In this document: piece after piece, positions 13,041 through 28,400 of the stretch | How the letters are laid out: every line of letters begins with the position of its first letter | How positions within the stretch are numbered: position 1 is the stretch's first letter | DNA from: Plumapathes pennacea | Taxonomy: Eukaryota; Cnidaria; Anthozoa; Antipatharia; Myriopathidae | NCBI GenBank assembly: GCA_964036295.1 | Contig: OZ038463.1 | Location: 10,283,274 to 10,347,273 of the forward strand | Length of the DNA stretch: 64,000 nt | Reading direction: 5' to 3' | Position numbers and translations under genes: made by a program | The notes under the pieces: model-generated | The model's database searches: none | Told to the model about the DNA's origin: nothing | What the model saw: only the letters and a program-made list of their open reading frames with translations

Positions 13041-13301
13041 GCCTAGCTTATTCGAGCTACGAGCAACCAGAAATAAGTGTAATTTGACCGATTATCAACG
13101 GCTGAAGATCCGCGATAGGTGGGATTTGGGATGGACTGACATTCAAGATGATTCAGTTTCGACGAATCACGAATTTTGACTTTTGCGTACAAAGTCCGCC
13201 TTCGCATAAGGCCGTCAGGTAGGTGTGACGTCACACGCATACGTAAGCGTTTCATTGGCCACGTCTCTTAAACTGGCAGTGACGTCATTCACATCGCCAC
13301 A

Positions 13302-16300
13302 TTAGTAATCAAACAGAAGGCTCATGGCTTCAGCGGCTTTGGATCTGACCTCAGTGGATGGGTCTTTGAGCAGAAGAATCAACGCTGAAAACGCAACGGG
13401 TCGCTATGAGAAATGCGAGAGAAAATTGAAGCATGACAACAAAGGTTTATGTTTTCACTGACCTCCACAAACATGATCCTTGGAGATGACGACCCTATCT
13501 TCCTTGGGTAAGTTACCTAGAATAAACCCTGTAGAAAGAACACAAACCAAAAAATAAGAACACACACACAAACAAACAAGCAAACAAACAAACAAGAAAA
13601 TATGAGACCAGAGAAGTGTAAGAATGTGTCTTCGTCATCTTAGTTACCAAGTCGTTTTCCCTACCCCAGCCCTAGCAGGAGGCCTGCAAACTAGTACAAT
13701 TAAAAGAAAAAGGAAAGGAAGGCCAAACTCGGAGAAACGATAAAAAAAAAACACACACACACACACACCCACAAAACACAAAACACACACACCCAAAGCC
13801 AGAACAATATCAACAATAACAACAATAACAATAACAATAACAACAACAACAACAACAACAACCAAGAAAGGGGCGCTCTGCTACTTACCCACAAAAAGGG
13901 CCGCATTTGCCTTAATGTCCGCCCGAGAACTCTTGAAAAATGACACGCATCCCATGACGTAGAAACTCATCTTGTCAGTAAAGTCTGCAATCTGAAGAGA
14001 ATAAGCACAGCTGGCATTATTGCCTATTTGCGCTTCCTTCGCAAGTTTACTTGGAAAGTTTACCACCAAATTATTCTTCTCGCCTTAAAACTACAACAGT
14101 ATGCAGGCAAAAATGCACTCACAATCAACCGAGACAAAGTGTTGATGAACTCTCCGTAGTGCAACTGGCCTTCCTCCAGCAGATGTTTCTGAAACACTTC
14201 GTCGATTGACTGGGATCCCATAAGAGGTCCAACGGAACGAAGGCAGCTTTTACACGCCTACAATAACAAACAAACAAACAAATAAATAAACAATAGCAAA
14301 GGGAAATATAGAAAGATATCGCAAAGCGTGAGGTGGATTGCACGAGTCTTAATCCTTTCGTTCAATCCCGTTTTAGTCTAAAGTAAATTTGAAAACGCTA
14401 TTAGGCAGTTTCCGTAGCTCGCAAACCGGGAAAAGTGCCATGATCTGACTCACACAAAACGTTCTGCTGAAGGTGGCAAAATCCTGAAATAATAGCTTAT
14501 TGCTGCGGTATTTTACTTTTCTCTTTCTTCCTGGCGTCGAAAAAGGGACAAAATTACGGTAAATGTAAATTTTTTTCGGTTTGCGGGCTGCGGAATAAAA
14601 CAATAAATAGGCAGTCGAACATTGACGTAAACGGCAGCTCACAAACCGCAGAAAGTCGCATGATCTAACTTACACGTCCCTTTTGCTAAAGGCAACAAAT
14701 TCTGAAATAACAGAAGCTTATTGCTGCGGTATTTGACTTACCTAAGGAATGCTTCCTGGTGTTAAAAACATAACAGAAACACGGCAGACATTACGGCAAT
14801 CTTAAACTCTTGAAGTGATCATGATCATAGGAATTTAAAGGGCTAACGCCAAATTTGTACCAGCTCCAGTTTGTTCATTGGCGCTAACCCAGGATAAACA
14901 AAATTTTGTTTTCCGTTTTCCAAAAATCTCACATATCAACGAGTTCAAACAACAGACTTGGTTTTAGCTGAATAACGTTATGCCAGCTTACCCTCGCGAC
15001 TTCCGGCTCTTCGTTCAGGTGCAGTAGGACACTGATGAAGTTGGTGTGAACTTGCTCTAAAAATGGCGCCTTGGAGGGTCCGTCACCAAACCGCGACAGC
15101 TTACCAAATAAGGTAAAGGCTGCTGCGCGCACGGCGTCTTTCTCCTGCAAGAAATGGCAAAAATTTCTAAGCCCTGCATTACACAGAAACGATAACGATA
15201 AAAATAAATACAACAACAGCTCACGACCGCTTCCTGAGGTCACAACTACAACGCAGCACTTTAATCGGTATCCGAATAAAACTAGACTGGCGTTGCCAGT
15301 GAGCTCGCGGCGTGAGTTGCGTCGAGACCAGAATATACTAAAATGGAAAGTAGGGACAAGAGCGGAACTCCCAAGAGAGACGCACAGTTTCTCACCAGAA
15401 AAATATCACACAGCTATAGAGAACTTGGCTTTTGACACCTTGCTCAAATAAAACCTGATTAACCTATAAATTATCATTACAACACTCATACACTTGCTTC
15501 TTAAAGATTGAGCGACCCTGCATTTTGAGAATGCGTGACATATCTTTTATGCACAATCGATTTTGACAGTTTGACTTCGACACTTATTTCTAATCAGAGG
15601 CCACTATTAATCCAGCCTTAGCTTCAATACTTATGTGTTTTCTTTTATGAACTGAATACGTTTCTTCTATCACGCATTCGAGTATTCGTGCTGTAACAAA
15701 TGTAAAATTGAAAGCGAGGAATGTAACACGAGACATGTTTACAATATTGGTTTTGTTCACAGTGTGTTCAGTCCATTTGTGATTGCACACTCGATGCTCA
15801 GGACTATTTCGGTGTATTTTTCATTTCTAACATACAATGACCATTGCGAAACAAATGCTACATGATCGAATGAAAGAAACATTTCAACAGGCAATGTACG
15901 ATACGCAGAAGCATTTTATGAGGCAACAGATATCACGTACAGAGTAAAGCATAAATCGCCATTGTTTTACAGCTAAAGCTCATCGTAGCTTTGGTTTCCG
16001 TTTTCGGCCTGTTATCTTCCCAGAAGTATTTCGTGTCGCCACAGAAAGTTTCGTCGGGACTAAATAATTAGCGGCGACAGAGATATTTGCAATCTCCCAG
16101 CGGTATCCATTAACATTTGTTTACGGCTATTCTCAAAGTTAAGAACGCAAGCCAAAATCGTTCCCTAAAAGCCAGTTTATCCGTGCATTTTCCACAGAGC
16201 CAAACGGTGTTGAGTTTGGATGGGATGCAGTTAACTTTTACACACAAGTAACGAGCAATTCACTGGCCACATCTCGAGTTGTTTAGTGAAGTCAATTACG

Positions 16301-19300
16301 TCATCGCATATCACGTGATAATATGAACCAATCACCGTGTGCTGATTCTCGACCCAGAAGAAAAAAAAACTCCATTTTTAAGCTCGCCGCAACCGCGAGC
16401 AATAAAAATTGCACCAAAAAGACTTCACAGAAAACGCAGGCGAACTGCATCAGGCACATTAATCTAAATACCTATTGCGTCTGAGTTCTCTTTAGAGCTG
16501 GTTTTCCATTATGGTATGCATGTCTGTTTGTCTGTCTGTCTCACACACTTTCTCAAAGCAGGGTCTTGTCTTGAGGCAGATGTTTATCAGTCTCTCTTTG
16601 TCTTTCACGCAAACTTACTTTCTCATACTAAGAAGTGTCTTATTTTGAAAGAGAAGTTGATCAAAGTGTCTATCGTAGTTCTGCTCATCTTTTACATCCA
16701 CTGACTTACTTTCTCAAAGCACGGCCTTATCCTGAGGCAGATGTTGATCAGAATCTGTCTGACGTTGTTTTCATCGAGTTTGGCCAGGATTTTCGCCAGA
16801 CCAGACATGGACTCCAGGGTGATCTCGTCTTCAAGGTCGTCTCTATCATCCATGCCAGCCATCATGGCCGACAGCACTGTAGTGGAGTACCGCTCAATCT
16901 GCAGGTACAAAATGAGGTATATGGGTAGTTGAAAATCGCTGCTTGACTTGACACGGTTTGCAAAAACAAACAACACTCTCAGTCTTGTGCCACTTAGTAT
17001 ATAGTAACATGAGGAACTTAGGCCGCTTCGGGATCAAATTGCATGCATGATCAAATTACTCTACAGCTTGATCGTGTAAAGTAAGACATCAGTTAGCACC
17101 AACTCAACTTCAATCATCTTGACTGTTTTTATTAATTTACCTGTGAACCTTCAACACTTGACATATTTCCTAAGCCTCGGATACAAAACTTGCGCACCAC
17201 AAGAGAACTGTCCACGAGGCGACCCAACAAGCTGTTCATCAACAGCTCCACCACTTCGTGATGCCCTCCACATCGCTGGTCAATCAGCTAAACGAGGGAA
17301 AGTTAAAACGTTTTACTCTCAAGAGTGATCAACTTCAATTTTCTCTTTCAGTTTCTCGCCATAAATATATTATACAGTACGGAGAACTTGGTTTTGCTTG
17401 CTAAAATGAAAGTTAAATGAACTATCATTTCTCAATACATCATTCATGCATTTTCTTCTTGAAAGATTGAAAGAATTTGCTGTTTTGTGCTTGGTTGAAG
17501 AGTTGAGCCTTACGAAGAATGTATGGCTGGGTAGCATCGCTAGCACCTTTGATACGGTCGTCTCTCAAAACGTATTCAATAAGTAAACACTAAAAAAAAA
17601 AAAAAAAACGTTTCGGCAAGTCTGACATTTTCTTTCGATTTACGGAGTTTGTTTGTTTGTAGCCTAAAATGTAATGTATTCTAATAAGGAAAGTCACTAT
17701 TTATTCATGAATGTTAGGGTGATTGTATTGTAGTTGCAAAAAACACACCTCGGCAAAGAAAGCAGCCACTACGATTCTGTTATCATCATACGCAGATGAC
17801 ATGGATGGATTCAGATGGTCAGCTAGTTTGGGGATCTGCTGAGGAGCAGTGAGGCACAGAGCCCTGGGAACGAGATCGAAAATATATTCAAGTCGGCCAA
17901 TCAGTCAGTCAGTTAATCAGCCAATCAATCAGCCAGTCAGTGATTCAGTCAGCCAGCCAGTCAGTCAGCCAACCAGTCAGTTAGTTAGTCCGTCAGTCAA
18001 GCCAGTCAGTCAATCAATCAAGTTTAGTCAGTCAAGCAAACTAAAAACCAGGTCAGTTAGCAAGTCAGTCAATCAATCAGTCAGTCAGTCAGTATCTGTG
18101 TCTGTCCAATCAGTGAAGTAATATTTTCGCACCTTGCCATGAGGGATATTCCATCAGGATAGGTCTTCGGGTCCTCAAACAACGACCAGCCATCTTGTTT
18201 GTTGACGTACTCCTCAATCTTGTCGTACTGACACCTGACCAGCAGCTGTTTCATACACAAGACGGCCGTGCTGCAAATAACAACTCGGTGACGTCAGAAA
18301 GGACAACTGAATAAATATTTAAAAAGCGGCACGGTCATGAGCAAAAAGGCAACAACAAGGCTTGAAAGACTGGGCCCATGAATCTTGATGTTCTTCGGAC
18401 TTTAAGTGTCGCACTGCGTCTTTTCGATCATATTCAATCGCGGCCCTCCAATCTTCTAAGAAACGGAAACTGTAATAACCCTTAATAAAGCGGATACCTT
18501 ATATCAAGCAGACAATTGCCAAAGTCCCGAAAATCTACTTCCCAGTAAACATACTGTAAACTCTACCTGCATTAAGCGGACACTTCACAACTCCCAAGAG
18601 TGTCCGCAAATTGTATGCACGCAGTTTTCTTTTAGCAGTGGTTTTTTTTTTTTTTTTTTTTTTTGGCTGTCACAGCGTTCGAAAATTTACTATTTTGTCG
18701 CGCTTGCGTAATGCCTCACCTTTGTGGATCCACGCGCGGTGCTTTAGACTTTGCTTTGTTGTCTTTCGCGGACTCGTTTGGGTTTTCTGGAGGAAGTAGC
18801 GCGACACTGATGCCGAGTCTCAGCAGCGCCGACGAGAACAGACGATGAAAATGTTCTACAGCCAGCTCCGTGATGGCTTCCACGCGAAACATCTCAGTCA
18901 GGCCACAGCAGATCTGCAGAATGACAGCTCATCAGCTTTCTCCACTACAAGTTGGTACAAGAAACACTCACAATTCCACACAAGTTTCGACTTAGGTTCA
19001 AGGTCAAGTTAAAAAAACGGAGTTAGGTCACGAAGGAAACAATTCAAACGCCCTAAAACATTCAGTTTACTCCAGCACAAGAGAGGCAAATCGTACTTAC
19101 TCCATTTTCGGAGTAAATCTCAGTAAGCCAAAATCCTAACCCAACTCAACCCAAAATGCAGATTCTCACAACTATTCAAGAAGAAAATGCATAAGTGAAG
19201 TAGTAGGAATTGACAGTTCAATCAGCTATCATCTGAGTATGGTATCAACAGCCAAGTTCTCCATACTGTATTATATCTCTCTGACGAGAAACTGAAAGAG

Positions 19301-19793
19301 AAAATTGAAGTTGACGACGAAAACGCTCTAACAGTGGTAGCGCGCTTCACTCCATCGACCTTGGTTTCCAACGTAGGAATGCTGTTTTTATAAGGTTCAC
19401 GAGCCAGACTTGAACGTTTGATGTTTCATGCGGTTTGTTTCGAAAGATAAAACTACATAAAAAAAGAATCTCTGGGAAGAAAAAAGCTTTGTGGTTGTTT
19501 TAGAAAGTAGCACGAGTGATTGGTAAAAACGCTATCACAATACTAACTGCAGTGGGTTGGAATGTGGCCACTCTCAATGTTTCTTTCTTCTTTTTCGGGT
19601 TGGGTTTGTCCTGGTAGGGAGCAGTTCTCGTGACTAAATCCAACAAGTAATTAAATACACTCATAGCAAGACTCGACTCTCCCGCCAAGGTCTTCCAGAT
19701 CTCTACCACGTGTCTGGGGAAACAAACAAACAAACAAACAAACAAATAAAACTATTAATTCGTTTTCTTCGTTGTCACATCACAATTCTTCTT

Positions 19794-19865
<72 letters not shown>

Positions 19866-22621
19866 GATATTCTTATTATTGTTATTCATCGATTTTGTTG
19901 CTTCTTTTGTGTAGGACAGGGGAAAGAACTATCTAGAACCTGTAACGGCGGAAAACTGATAGCAACGAACTCGTGAATGGCTTCGGAAGCCCGAACTAAG
20001 ATCGACAGGACGCCGGACCAAACTAGGGCATACACTAGGTTTTTCTTTTTCAAGAGCACATAACTACTTCTGTATGTTCTTCTTTTCATAAGAAAATATA
20101 TGTCGCGATGCCGAAGAATTTACAGAGTCAACTCAAGACATCATAGCCATCTTTAGCGTCCGCAATAGCAAGAGTTAATACAATACAATGCCTTTACTAA
20201 AGAAAAGGAAAACATATTTCGATCACTCGGCCAAGAAATGAAATCGTGCGGTGCACTCACTCGTCAAATGGCATAGAAAACTGCAGGATCGCTGTTATCA
20301 GGGGCACGAGGTGATGTGACGCAATCGTCCTAAACACGCGCAGAGTCCCCGTGCGAGTTTGTTGGTGCGTGATGTAGCAGAGTTTCTGGTGCATGCCACG
20401 CACAAGTATGTCCACCTGCAACAAAGCAATCAAACACAAAGCTCACGAAAGCAACCTTTACACTGTCTAGTGAGTAGTTGTTGAAGTTGAAATATTCTGG
20501 CGGGTCACGTGACGACCACGCTTGGAGGGCAGATCCCAGTCTCTCACTTTACCTACAATCCTGATAAAAAAATATTGGGACGCTAGGACAAAGTCCTCTA
20601 ATTTTGAGTTTTTCGCACCACCCCCTCCCTCCACTTCAATGTTGAATTGTGCATCTTCCAGCCTTGAACCAACATTGGTCGGGGGGAGGGAAGGGAGGGT
20701 GCCTCTTTGGCTAACTAGGCCATTTAAAGTGGGTGGATCAGGGTGTTCCAAAGACTCTTGTCCAGGAGTGTAGTCTAGTTCCAGTCTCTCACTCTACCTA
20801 GTCTAGTCCCAGTCTCTCTCTCTCTTTACCTCTCTTCTCAGTTCCTGTCCCCTGATGCGCAGGATGCTGTTCAGCACTACGCATGATCCGCTCGCGCTGT
20901 GTGATTGGCAGTCGGTCAGGCCCTCCAGCAGAGTTTCAGTGAAGTCGGGCAGGTGATTGTTCTGCAGCTTCTTGGCCACAACCTATGACACGAGAAGAAA
21001 CGTTCGAACAAGTTGAGTGGTGAAAAATCGACTGAAACTGAAAGTCCATAACAATGATTTTTTTCGGGCTATCCTTGCAAAAGCTTCGAAGTTACCTCAT
21101 TTTCACCGTCTTTTTGTTGTATGGTGGAGAGAAAATCCCGCGAACGACCTGAATATTTCACTGAAACGGCCAAAAACTATCATACCTTAGAAAGATCACT
21201 CGCTACGCTGAACAAGATGTTGGCATCGCTTTCTGCTGCCCTCGTTTTCAGCGTCGATAACGCGTCCAAATGTTCGTCTTTGCTGTCCAATGAATATCCT
21301 GAAATGATAATTGGATAAGAAAGGGAATACATCAGCCAAACTAGCAAGCCATTTTCATCTATTTCGAAAAGTTCCAAATATAAGCCATGACATGCAAAAT
21401 GTATTCCGTAATTTCTCATCTTACCCTCAAAACACGCAGCAACTCTGAGTAAGGTCTGCACAGCTTCAATAGCCAGCTGTCTAATTTTAACGACCGGGTC
21501 TGTGCAACGAGGAATCAAGCGAGCCAACAGTTGCCCGGCGTATGAGAAAGTTGTGGGTTTCTGAAAAGAAAAAAGGGAAACCGTTTTACTTTGAAACGAC
21601 CGAAAACAAACAGAAAAACAACAACAACAACAACAACAATAACAAAACACCCAAAGCCTCTATGTTTGCCAAAATCTCTCTCAATTAAGTAGTGTAAATT
21701 CTTGAAGCTAACACGCACCCCGTCCGAGTTTGCCTGCAGGTTTACTTTGAAGACTTGCAACAACACCAAGATGGTCTGCATGGCTCTCTCTCGCTCTTCA
21801 TCTTTCTTGGATACTAACCAAGATTCTTCTAGATGCTGTTTGAATGAGAGAAAAGAGAACACGTACAGTTCTTCCTTAAAATATTGATTTTAAGAGTTTG
21901 TTACTTTTGCCCACAGAACGCACCGGCTTCTTCTAGTGTAGTACGTTTTATTGTTCTGTTTGTGTGCGTCGTCTAATTCCTAATGAACGCCGGAGTGTTC
22001 ATGTACAATCGTACAGACTACATTGCTAAAATCTGCACTAAACACTGTTAAGATTAGGCTTTAAACCAAATTGGCAAAACAAGCTCCATACTATAGTCAA
22101 CCAAAGGTATTGGGATGAAGTGTTATTGGGCACTGTAAGAACCGACTTTACCTGACGTCTGAAGTAGTAGCGGCTTTGTCAGAGAAAAACGGGGCAGTAT
22201 CCTTAGGCAATTGTATTTGTTTGTTTGTTTCTTCTTTCACAAAAACGTTAACGAAAAAACTGTCTCCGAACTCAACCCTGCCGATCAGTTTTATAATGAT
22301 GAAGACACAAAATAAGGCCACAAAAAACAAGGTGTGTTTGACTGACCTTACAGATGGACTGAAGGGTGTTCGGAAAAGGAGCTCTTAGTAGAATTTCTTT
22401 CAGCAGATTATCAAGACTCTCTAACGCCTGTCGCAGCAAATCTTCTGGGTCCTTCTCCTATGAAACAAAAAGGGACACGTGGAGTTATGCAAGCAGTAGA
22501 AAGTTGTTTTTTGTCAACTTGAAAACAACAACAACAACAAAAACAGACCTTATCGGCGATCTATAGGATTTGTTTGTGTTGTTATCGTCGTCGGCGTCGT
22601 TGCTGTTGCTGCTGCTGTTGC

Positions 22622-22652
<31 letters not shown>

Positions 22653-25360
22653 GCTGTTGTTGTTGTTGGGGGAGTTCACACACACCTGCTCACCGTCCCT
22701 GTTTTTTGCCGCCGCCGAATGTTCTGTTTGAAGGGGGTACACGCTGTCTGTGCTTGTTTTTACGATATCAAACACTTCAGCGTCGTTATATCCCGGATTT
22801 AGCTTACTGTGGGGATCACTGATTAAGGAAAATACGCAATGATTCTAAGGTTCTACCGAGCAGATAAACCACGGCGTGAAGCTATCAAATAATTGAGAAA
22901 CTTGAAAGAGACCATGATGGCTGTACCTAATTCACCATTAACTGTAATAAAACGAAAACTTTTGACGCAACAGAAATAGCAAATCTCAATCGGCCTCACT
23001 TTCTCAACTCAAGGCACACAATAACAGATCACAGCAGAACCACTGGAAAGGATACGCCAAACTCGCGCATGCGTCCATTGCTAGTGCCCGCGTCTCAGTC
23101 GTAATTGAGGTGGTTGACTCGGACTTTATGTACGCCTGCATAAAGGCAAAGAGAACTCACATGAGCACTTAGTCGTAAATCAAACATAACTTGACAATTC
23201 CCTGCACTGACGCAACGACTTCCTCAACTAGAACTCCGGTAATGAGTTCCAATTACCATATGAATAATACAAACAAGCCTTACAAGCATGTGGGAAACTA
23301 GTTGACCGCGTTTCGTGAAGGTGTATCCCGCTTCCTGCAGCCGACTAGGTTCCAGGGCCTTTCCGATAAGTTCAGTGGTGCGGATCAAGCTGTGCTTCAC
23401 AGATGTATCCTGGGAATGAAGGGCTCTGCAGTCAGCGGGGTACAGACAGCAGAACATGCTCAAAAATACTGTCGACACACAAACATTATAAACACCCTCA
23501 AAACCCATAACAAAGTTTCATAGGTCCAACGTTTATAAGCAAGATTTTGTGGCACCTATCTCAGAAAAAAAAAAAAAAAAGAAGAAAAAAAATGAAAACA
23601 TGGAAGCAACAAAGAAAACGACACAACAAAATGATCACCAGAGAAGGGAAGAACTAAAGAATAGTACACCGAACCAGCCTCACCTTGACATTGTTGAAAT
23701 ATTTACCAATGACTCTCATAACGCTGGTATCCAGCCGCGAGGTGACTTGACTGAGAAAAGAATGCAAACCTTCAGCAACTCGTGACCCAGAAAACCCGCC
23801 GCAGTGAAAACGGGCCGAGAAGAAGGCACTCGCAAGTCACGCCACGGAAACCTAATTGTGTCAGATTATAAGCATGGTCTTACACACGAGAGAGAGCATC
23901 CAAGTTTGTTTGGTTGGACAACAAGCTTCAAAACTGGCTTGTTTGTAAAAGTAGTTATATTTCTCGACTGACGAATAAGCGCGCGCTGTTTATTGGATCG
24001 ATAATCCACTTTTACAATCACCCAACAGTACGTTGTAGCACATGGTTCTAAAGTAAACATCTTTACTGACTTTGGTTTGATCCAGCAAACCTTACCTCGG
24101 GGAGGCGTAGAGAACCGAGTAGCCATAACACAACATCACCGTACTTTTGATCTTCTCTGCGTCTGATTCAGATTTATCCTGTCAACAAAGGTACAGAGAT
24201 GCAGAGACTGTCATGTAACTAAGGGGTTTGCATCAACTATAATCATGCCACTAACCAACAACAAAAGTAGTGAAATACAAGTACACCCAATTAGGTTGGA
24301 TCGTCAAACCATACCCTACTATATTCTACATACAATACGTGATGAGTGACCCGATTCTTACAAATGGTTGCAATATGTACATCTACAGATAAATCCATGC
24401 GCACCTAGTGGTGTTTGTGTACGGTTAGGTGGTGTGCGTATGTGGATGCTTGCGTACGTTTACGTGTAGTGCACGTGTACATTTGATGTGTGTGCGTGCG
24501 CGTGTACGTGTGGTGTGCGTATTGGGATGCGTGCGTGAGCGTGTTGGGTGTGTGTCCGTGTCCGTGTTTGTGTACCAGCGCCTAAAGTGATACCAATACC
24601 CATTACTCTCATTCTGCATTGGTCCAGAACCAATTTAACAGAAATGCTTACCTTCATAAATCCTAGGAGCCCAGTTGATTTTCGCACCATCTCATTCTTG
24701 GAAACCACCTCTAGTTTGGTCAACACATCGTCCAGATTTGCACCAGCACAAAAACCAAAACCGATGGCACAACCCTACACGTGACATCAGAATAGTAGGA
24801 ATGGGACACGTTTCAAATAAGTTATCGTTTACTGTTTGAGAGACACAAGACATTGCCAAAGACATACACAAACAAATACACAACAGGGAGACAGACGACC
24901 AAACACACAAATCAATGCAAGACATTAAAACTGACCCTAACAGACACATATACACTGCAGCAAGCACAAGCAAAAAACACACGCAAAACACAGGAATGAA
25001 AGAGCACAGTCATATATATTACACAGATAACACACATACTTCAACTGCACAAAACAGCGCTGAGCAGCAGATTAAAACACAATACAAAGACAAGTAACAA
25101 CAAGTTACACTGTATGTTACAATACAGAAAATTACAGATCCTCGTTCCCAGGCTCTTTTCCTTACCCCGTCAAGGGAAAAGAGCCTGGGAACGGAGACGT
25201 CGCACAAAGACGTGGAATAAAAACAGAGCGTACCTCTCGCTCCACCTGACTGGAGTGCCTTACAGCACTAAACATGGCATTGAGCAGCCCCTGAATAAAA
25301 CCCTTGTTTGTGGCTTTACGAAGAACGATACCCATGCACTTGAACAGGAAATTCTGCAGC

Positions 25361-25406
<46 letters not shown>

Positions 25407-28400
25407 GCGTTATGGTTTGTAGGCTGACGTACAAGCCTCATCTCGCACTTTAAGGATAAAACCTGCCGCACTCCCTTCTCTTCGTCGCTTTCTTGTTCTC
25501 TTGTTCTCACTCTCTCCTCTGCCAAACTCTAACACGATCCCTAGACAGACGTTTTACCAAGAGTGATCAACTTCAATTTTCCCCCTCAGTCTTTCACCAG
25601 AGATATATCATACCGTATGGAGAATTTGCTGCATGACAGTTTTTCTCAGATGAAAGCTGACATGACAATCCATTCTCATCACATCGCTGATATCATGTTT
25701 AATAAAAAGCTATGTATTTACAAGCCCTCCTCTTAATATTTCTTTATTGCTGTAGAACTACACCAAATCTATGGTTCTGTTGATTCTCTTACAAAAATAT
25801 ATCCCAACCATTAGAGAGAAATGTTTTTAGTGATGTAGTGCCACTCGACACTTTAACCCGTTCACTCCCAAGTTCAAAGTACAGATTCTCCCAACTATTC
25901 AAGAAGAAAATGTGTGAGAGATGTGGGGAGAATTAATACTTCAATCAGCTGTCATCTTAGCAAACTATCAAAAGCCAAGTTCTCCATACTGTAATGATAT
26001 ATCTTTGGTGAGAAATCAAAGGAGAAAATTGAAGTTGATCACTCTTGGGAGTGAACTAGGGTTAACAGCTTTGGCTTTCTAAGAAAGCCATAAAATGTCA
26101 AACTCTCCACGCTGTATTAAATATCGAAAGAAAAGATTGTAAAGTCAATCAGTCTCTCAAGAACTAGAGGGTAGCAACTGTTAGGGCCGATTTTTTAAAC
26201 AAAGTCTAAATTAGACCTGGTTTATCGCTAAATTGAAGTTCAGACGGACTCCGTAAATCAGGGTTAACCAAACGTTAAATTGTATTTTTAGAACATGGAT
26301 AGGCGTCAGTTTATGAAGACCACGTTTGGCCGTGGTCTGATAAGCATGGCTATCGCTGAAACATTGTTTAGACCAGGACTTTCTTACCCGCGGTCTAAAT
26401 CTTGTTTAAAAAATCGACCCTTAAAGTTTGATAGTGCTACAGAACAATGGAATGGTTGTGAAAGCGGACGAGTTCCAGACGGGTCTCTGTCCAGGGTCCT
26501 TTGCAAGCCCTACCTTTTCCTCAGATAGATTGGTGTACAGTTGGATTTGGAGTCCCATCTCTGAGCCCAGAGCTATAACCCAGTCTTCCGATTCCACTTC
26601 ATCCAAACTTTTGGATAAGAGCTACAGACAAACAAGAACAATTTAAATTGTGGTAGGTTATATCATCACAAGTTGCCTGTTTATCCGATTTGATATTCAA
26701 AGTCCAGTATTTGTAACTGTTTTTGTTGATGGTTTTCAATTGAATGTGCGATTGTCTTGCTCCTACCTTCGCTGCGCTTTTTATTGGTCCAATCCATAAA
26801 CTTCTGGTCTTTACTTCAGCGTAAAATCATTCTGCTTTTTTTTCTCTGTTTGGTCGACTGCTTTCTTACGACCTCTTAAACTAGCGCTGCATTTAATTTG
26901 GTTGTGCTTTTCAGAGCCGTTTTCGGATGACTGTCGAAAGTAATCGTGTGATTGCTTAGGTTTTGCGTTTGCTACGCCTTCGTATCGGTCCGAAACAAGT
27001 TTAGCAGCATTCTTGGTCAATCAAGAGCAAAGCAAAACTGTATTGCGATATTCTCATGCAAGCAAGCAAGTACCGATGGCGTTTCATCGCAATGCCGATT
27101 GGTTTTGTCTTCAAAGTAAAACCAAACGCGAATTAGTTTGCCTTCTGATTGGTTGAAAGTCTTTATTACAGCCTCTGTGATTGGACGGCTTTACTTACCT
27201 TTAAAACCAAGTCTTCCCAGGCTTTCTGGCTCCATTTCGCGTCACCATCTAAATTTTCTAAATCACGAGGAGTAAAAGAAGAGCAGCAGAATGAAACAGG
27301 GCAACGAACTGTTTTAATATTTACACCAGCCCTGCGAAAGAACTTGGCAAAACAAATTTCCGTTTCAGACTTAAAAGTTTAAAATCCAGTCCAGGATTAG
27401 CAGATCGTGCTTGAACAACCGTGCGCCGAACTGCTTGTGGTACAGCGGAAATACATTTTGACGTCACTTCCGTTGGTCAGCGTTCGTCGCCACTACTTTG
27501 TAACTCGGTCTAACTCGAGGTCATCCTCGGAGACCCAGGGGCAGATCGTGGAGCAGCGGTGAAAAGAACGGCGGGCAAAAAGCGGCGGAGGGGGAGGGGG
27601 AGGGGGGAGAAACGAAGAGGAGGAAAAGAGCCCCTGGGAACACAGTCTGTTCAGACCAGTATTGAAGGCGTGAGACGAGCACGCCGCCGATTGGGCGAAA
27701 AAATTTATCAATTGTATTTTTTCGCCCAATCAGCGATTGTCGTCAAATGCCGCCTGTCAAAACTCCATCAAAAGATTAAGAGATTAAGCGCGTTTACGTT
27801 TCGTTCGGCAAGATGGAAGAAGCTATTAAATTTTCTGTGTGGTTATTTCCAAATGCCAAGGAGTTGAAAGCCGAGCAATTGATCGTGGAGAATGTTGTCA
27901 AGGGAAGAGATGTGTTTGGGGAGCTGCTAACGGGATTTGGCAAGAGTTTGACCTTTCAAGTTTTGCCAGTCGTTTCGAAAGCGATGAATGCTGCGGGCCA
28001 GAACTTCCCCGCTTCTCCGCTGGTCGTTGTTCTGTCTCCGCTGTCGTCGATCATACAAGACCAGGTCGCATACCTTCGATCAATTAATTTCAAAGCTGCG
28101 TTTGTGGGGGAGAACGCAGACGAAGACCGACGTATCCTTGAAGGAAAAGGACGCTTCGACTTCTTGTACGGAAGTCCTGAAACGTTTGTCGGCAACCAAA
28201 AGTACCGTGAAATTATGATCGACGACAGCGGAGACAGAACAACGACCAGCGGAGAAGCGGGAAGTTCTGGCCCGCAGCATTCATCGCTTTCGCAACGACT
28301 GGCAAAACTTGAAAGGTCAAACTCTTGCCAAATCCCGTTAGCAGCTCCCCAAACACATCTCTTCCCTTGACAACATTCTCCACGATCAATTGCTCGGCTT

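Larger units (their letters stand above)
7722..13301. other. Intergenic stretch between TWSG1 and MROH1
   Basis: Both neighbours are on the minus strand, so this holds the TWSG1 promoter side and the MROH1 3' end. I found no exon that could be matched to a protein family. It contains a C-run (10257-10284), an A-run (12010-12027), and a degenerate interspersed element (12700-13040). On the minus strand an AATAAA-type signal lies near 12829-12822, about 470 bases past the MROH1 stop. Confidence 0.5.

Noticed and set aside
17509-17587. Possible extra MROH1 exon reading CLLIEYVLRDDRIKGASD
   Set aside because: It has an acceptor-like TTTTTTTAG, but the exons on either side (17749-17863 and 17141-17287) join in phase 0 and align without a gap to human MROH1; including it would break the match.
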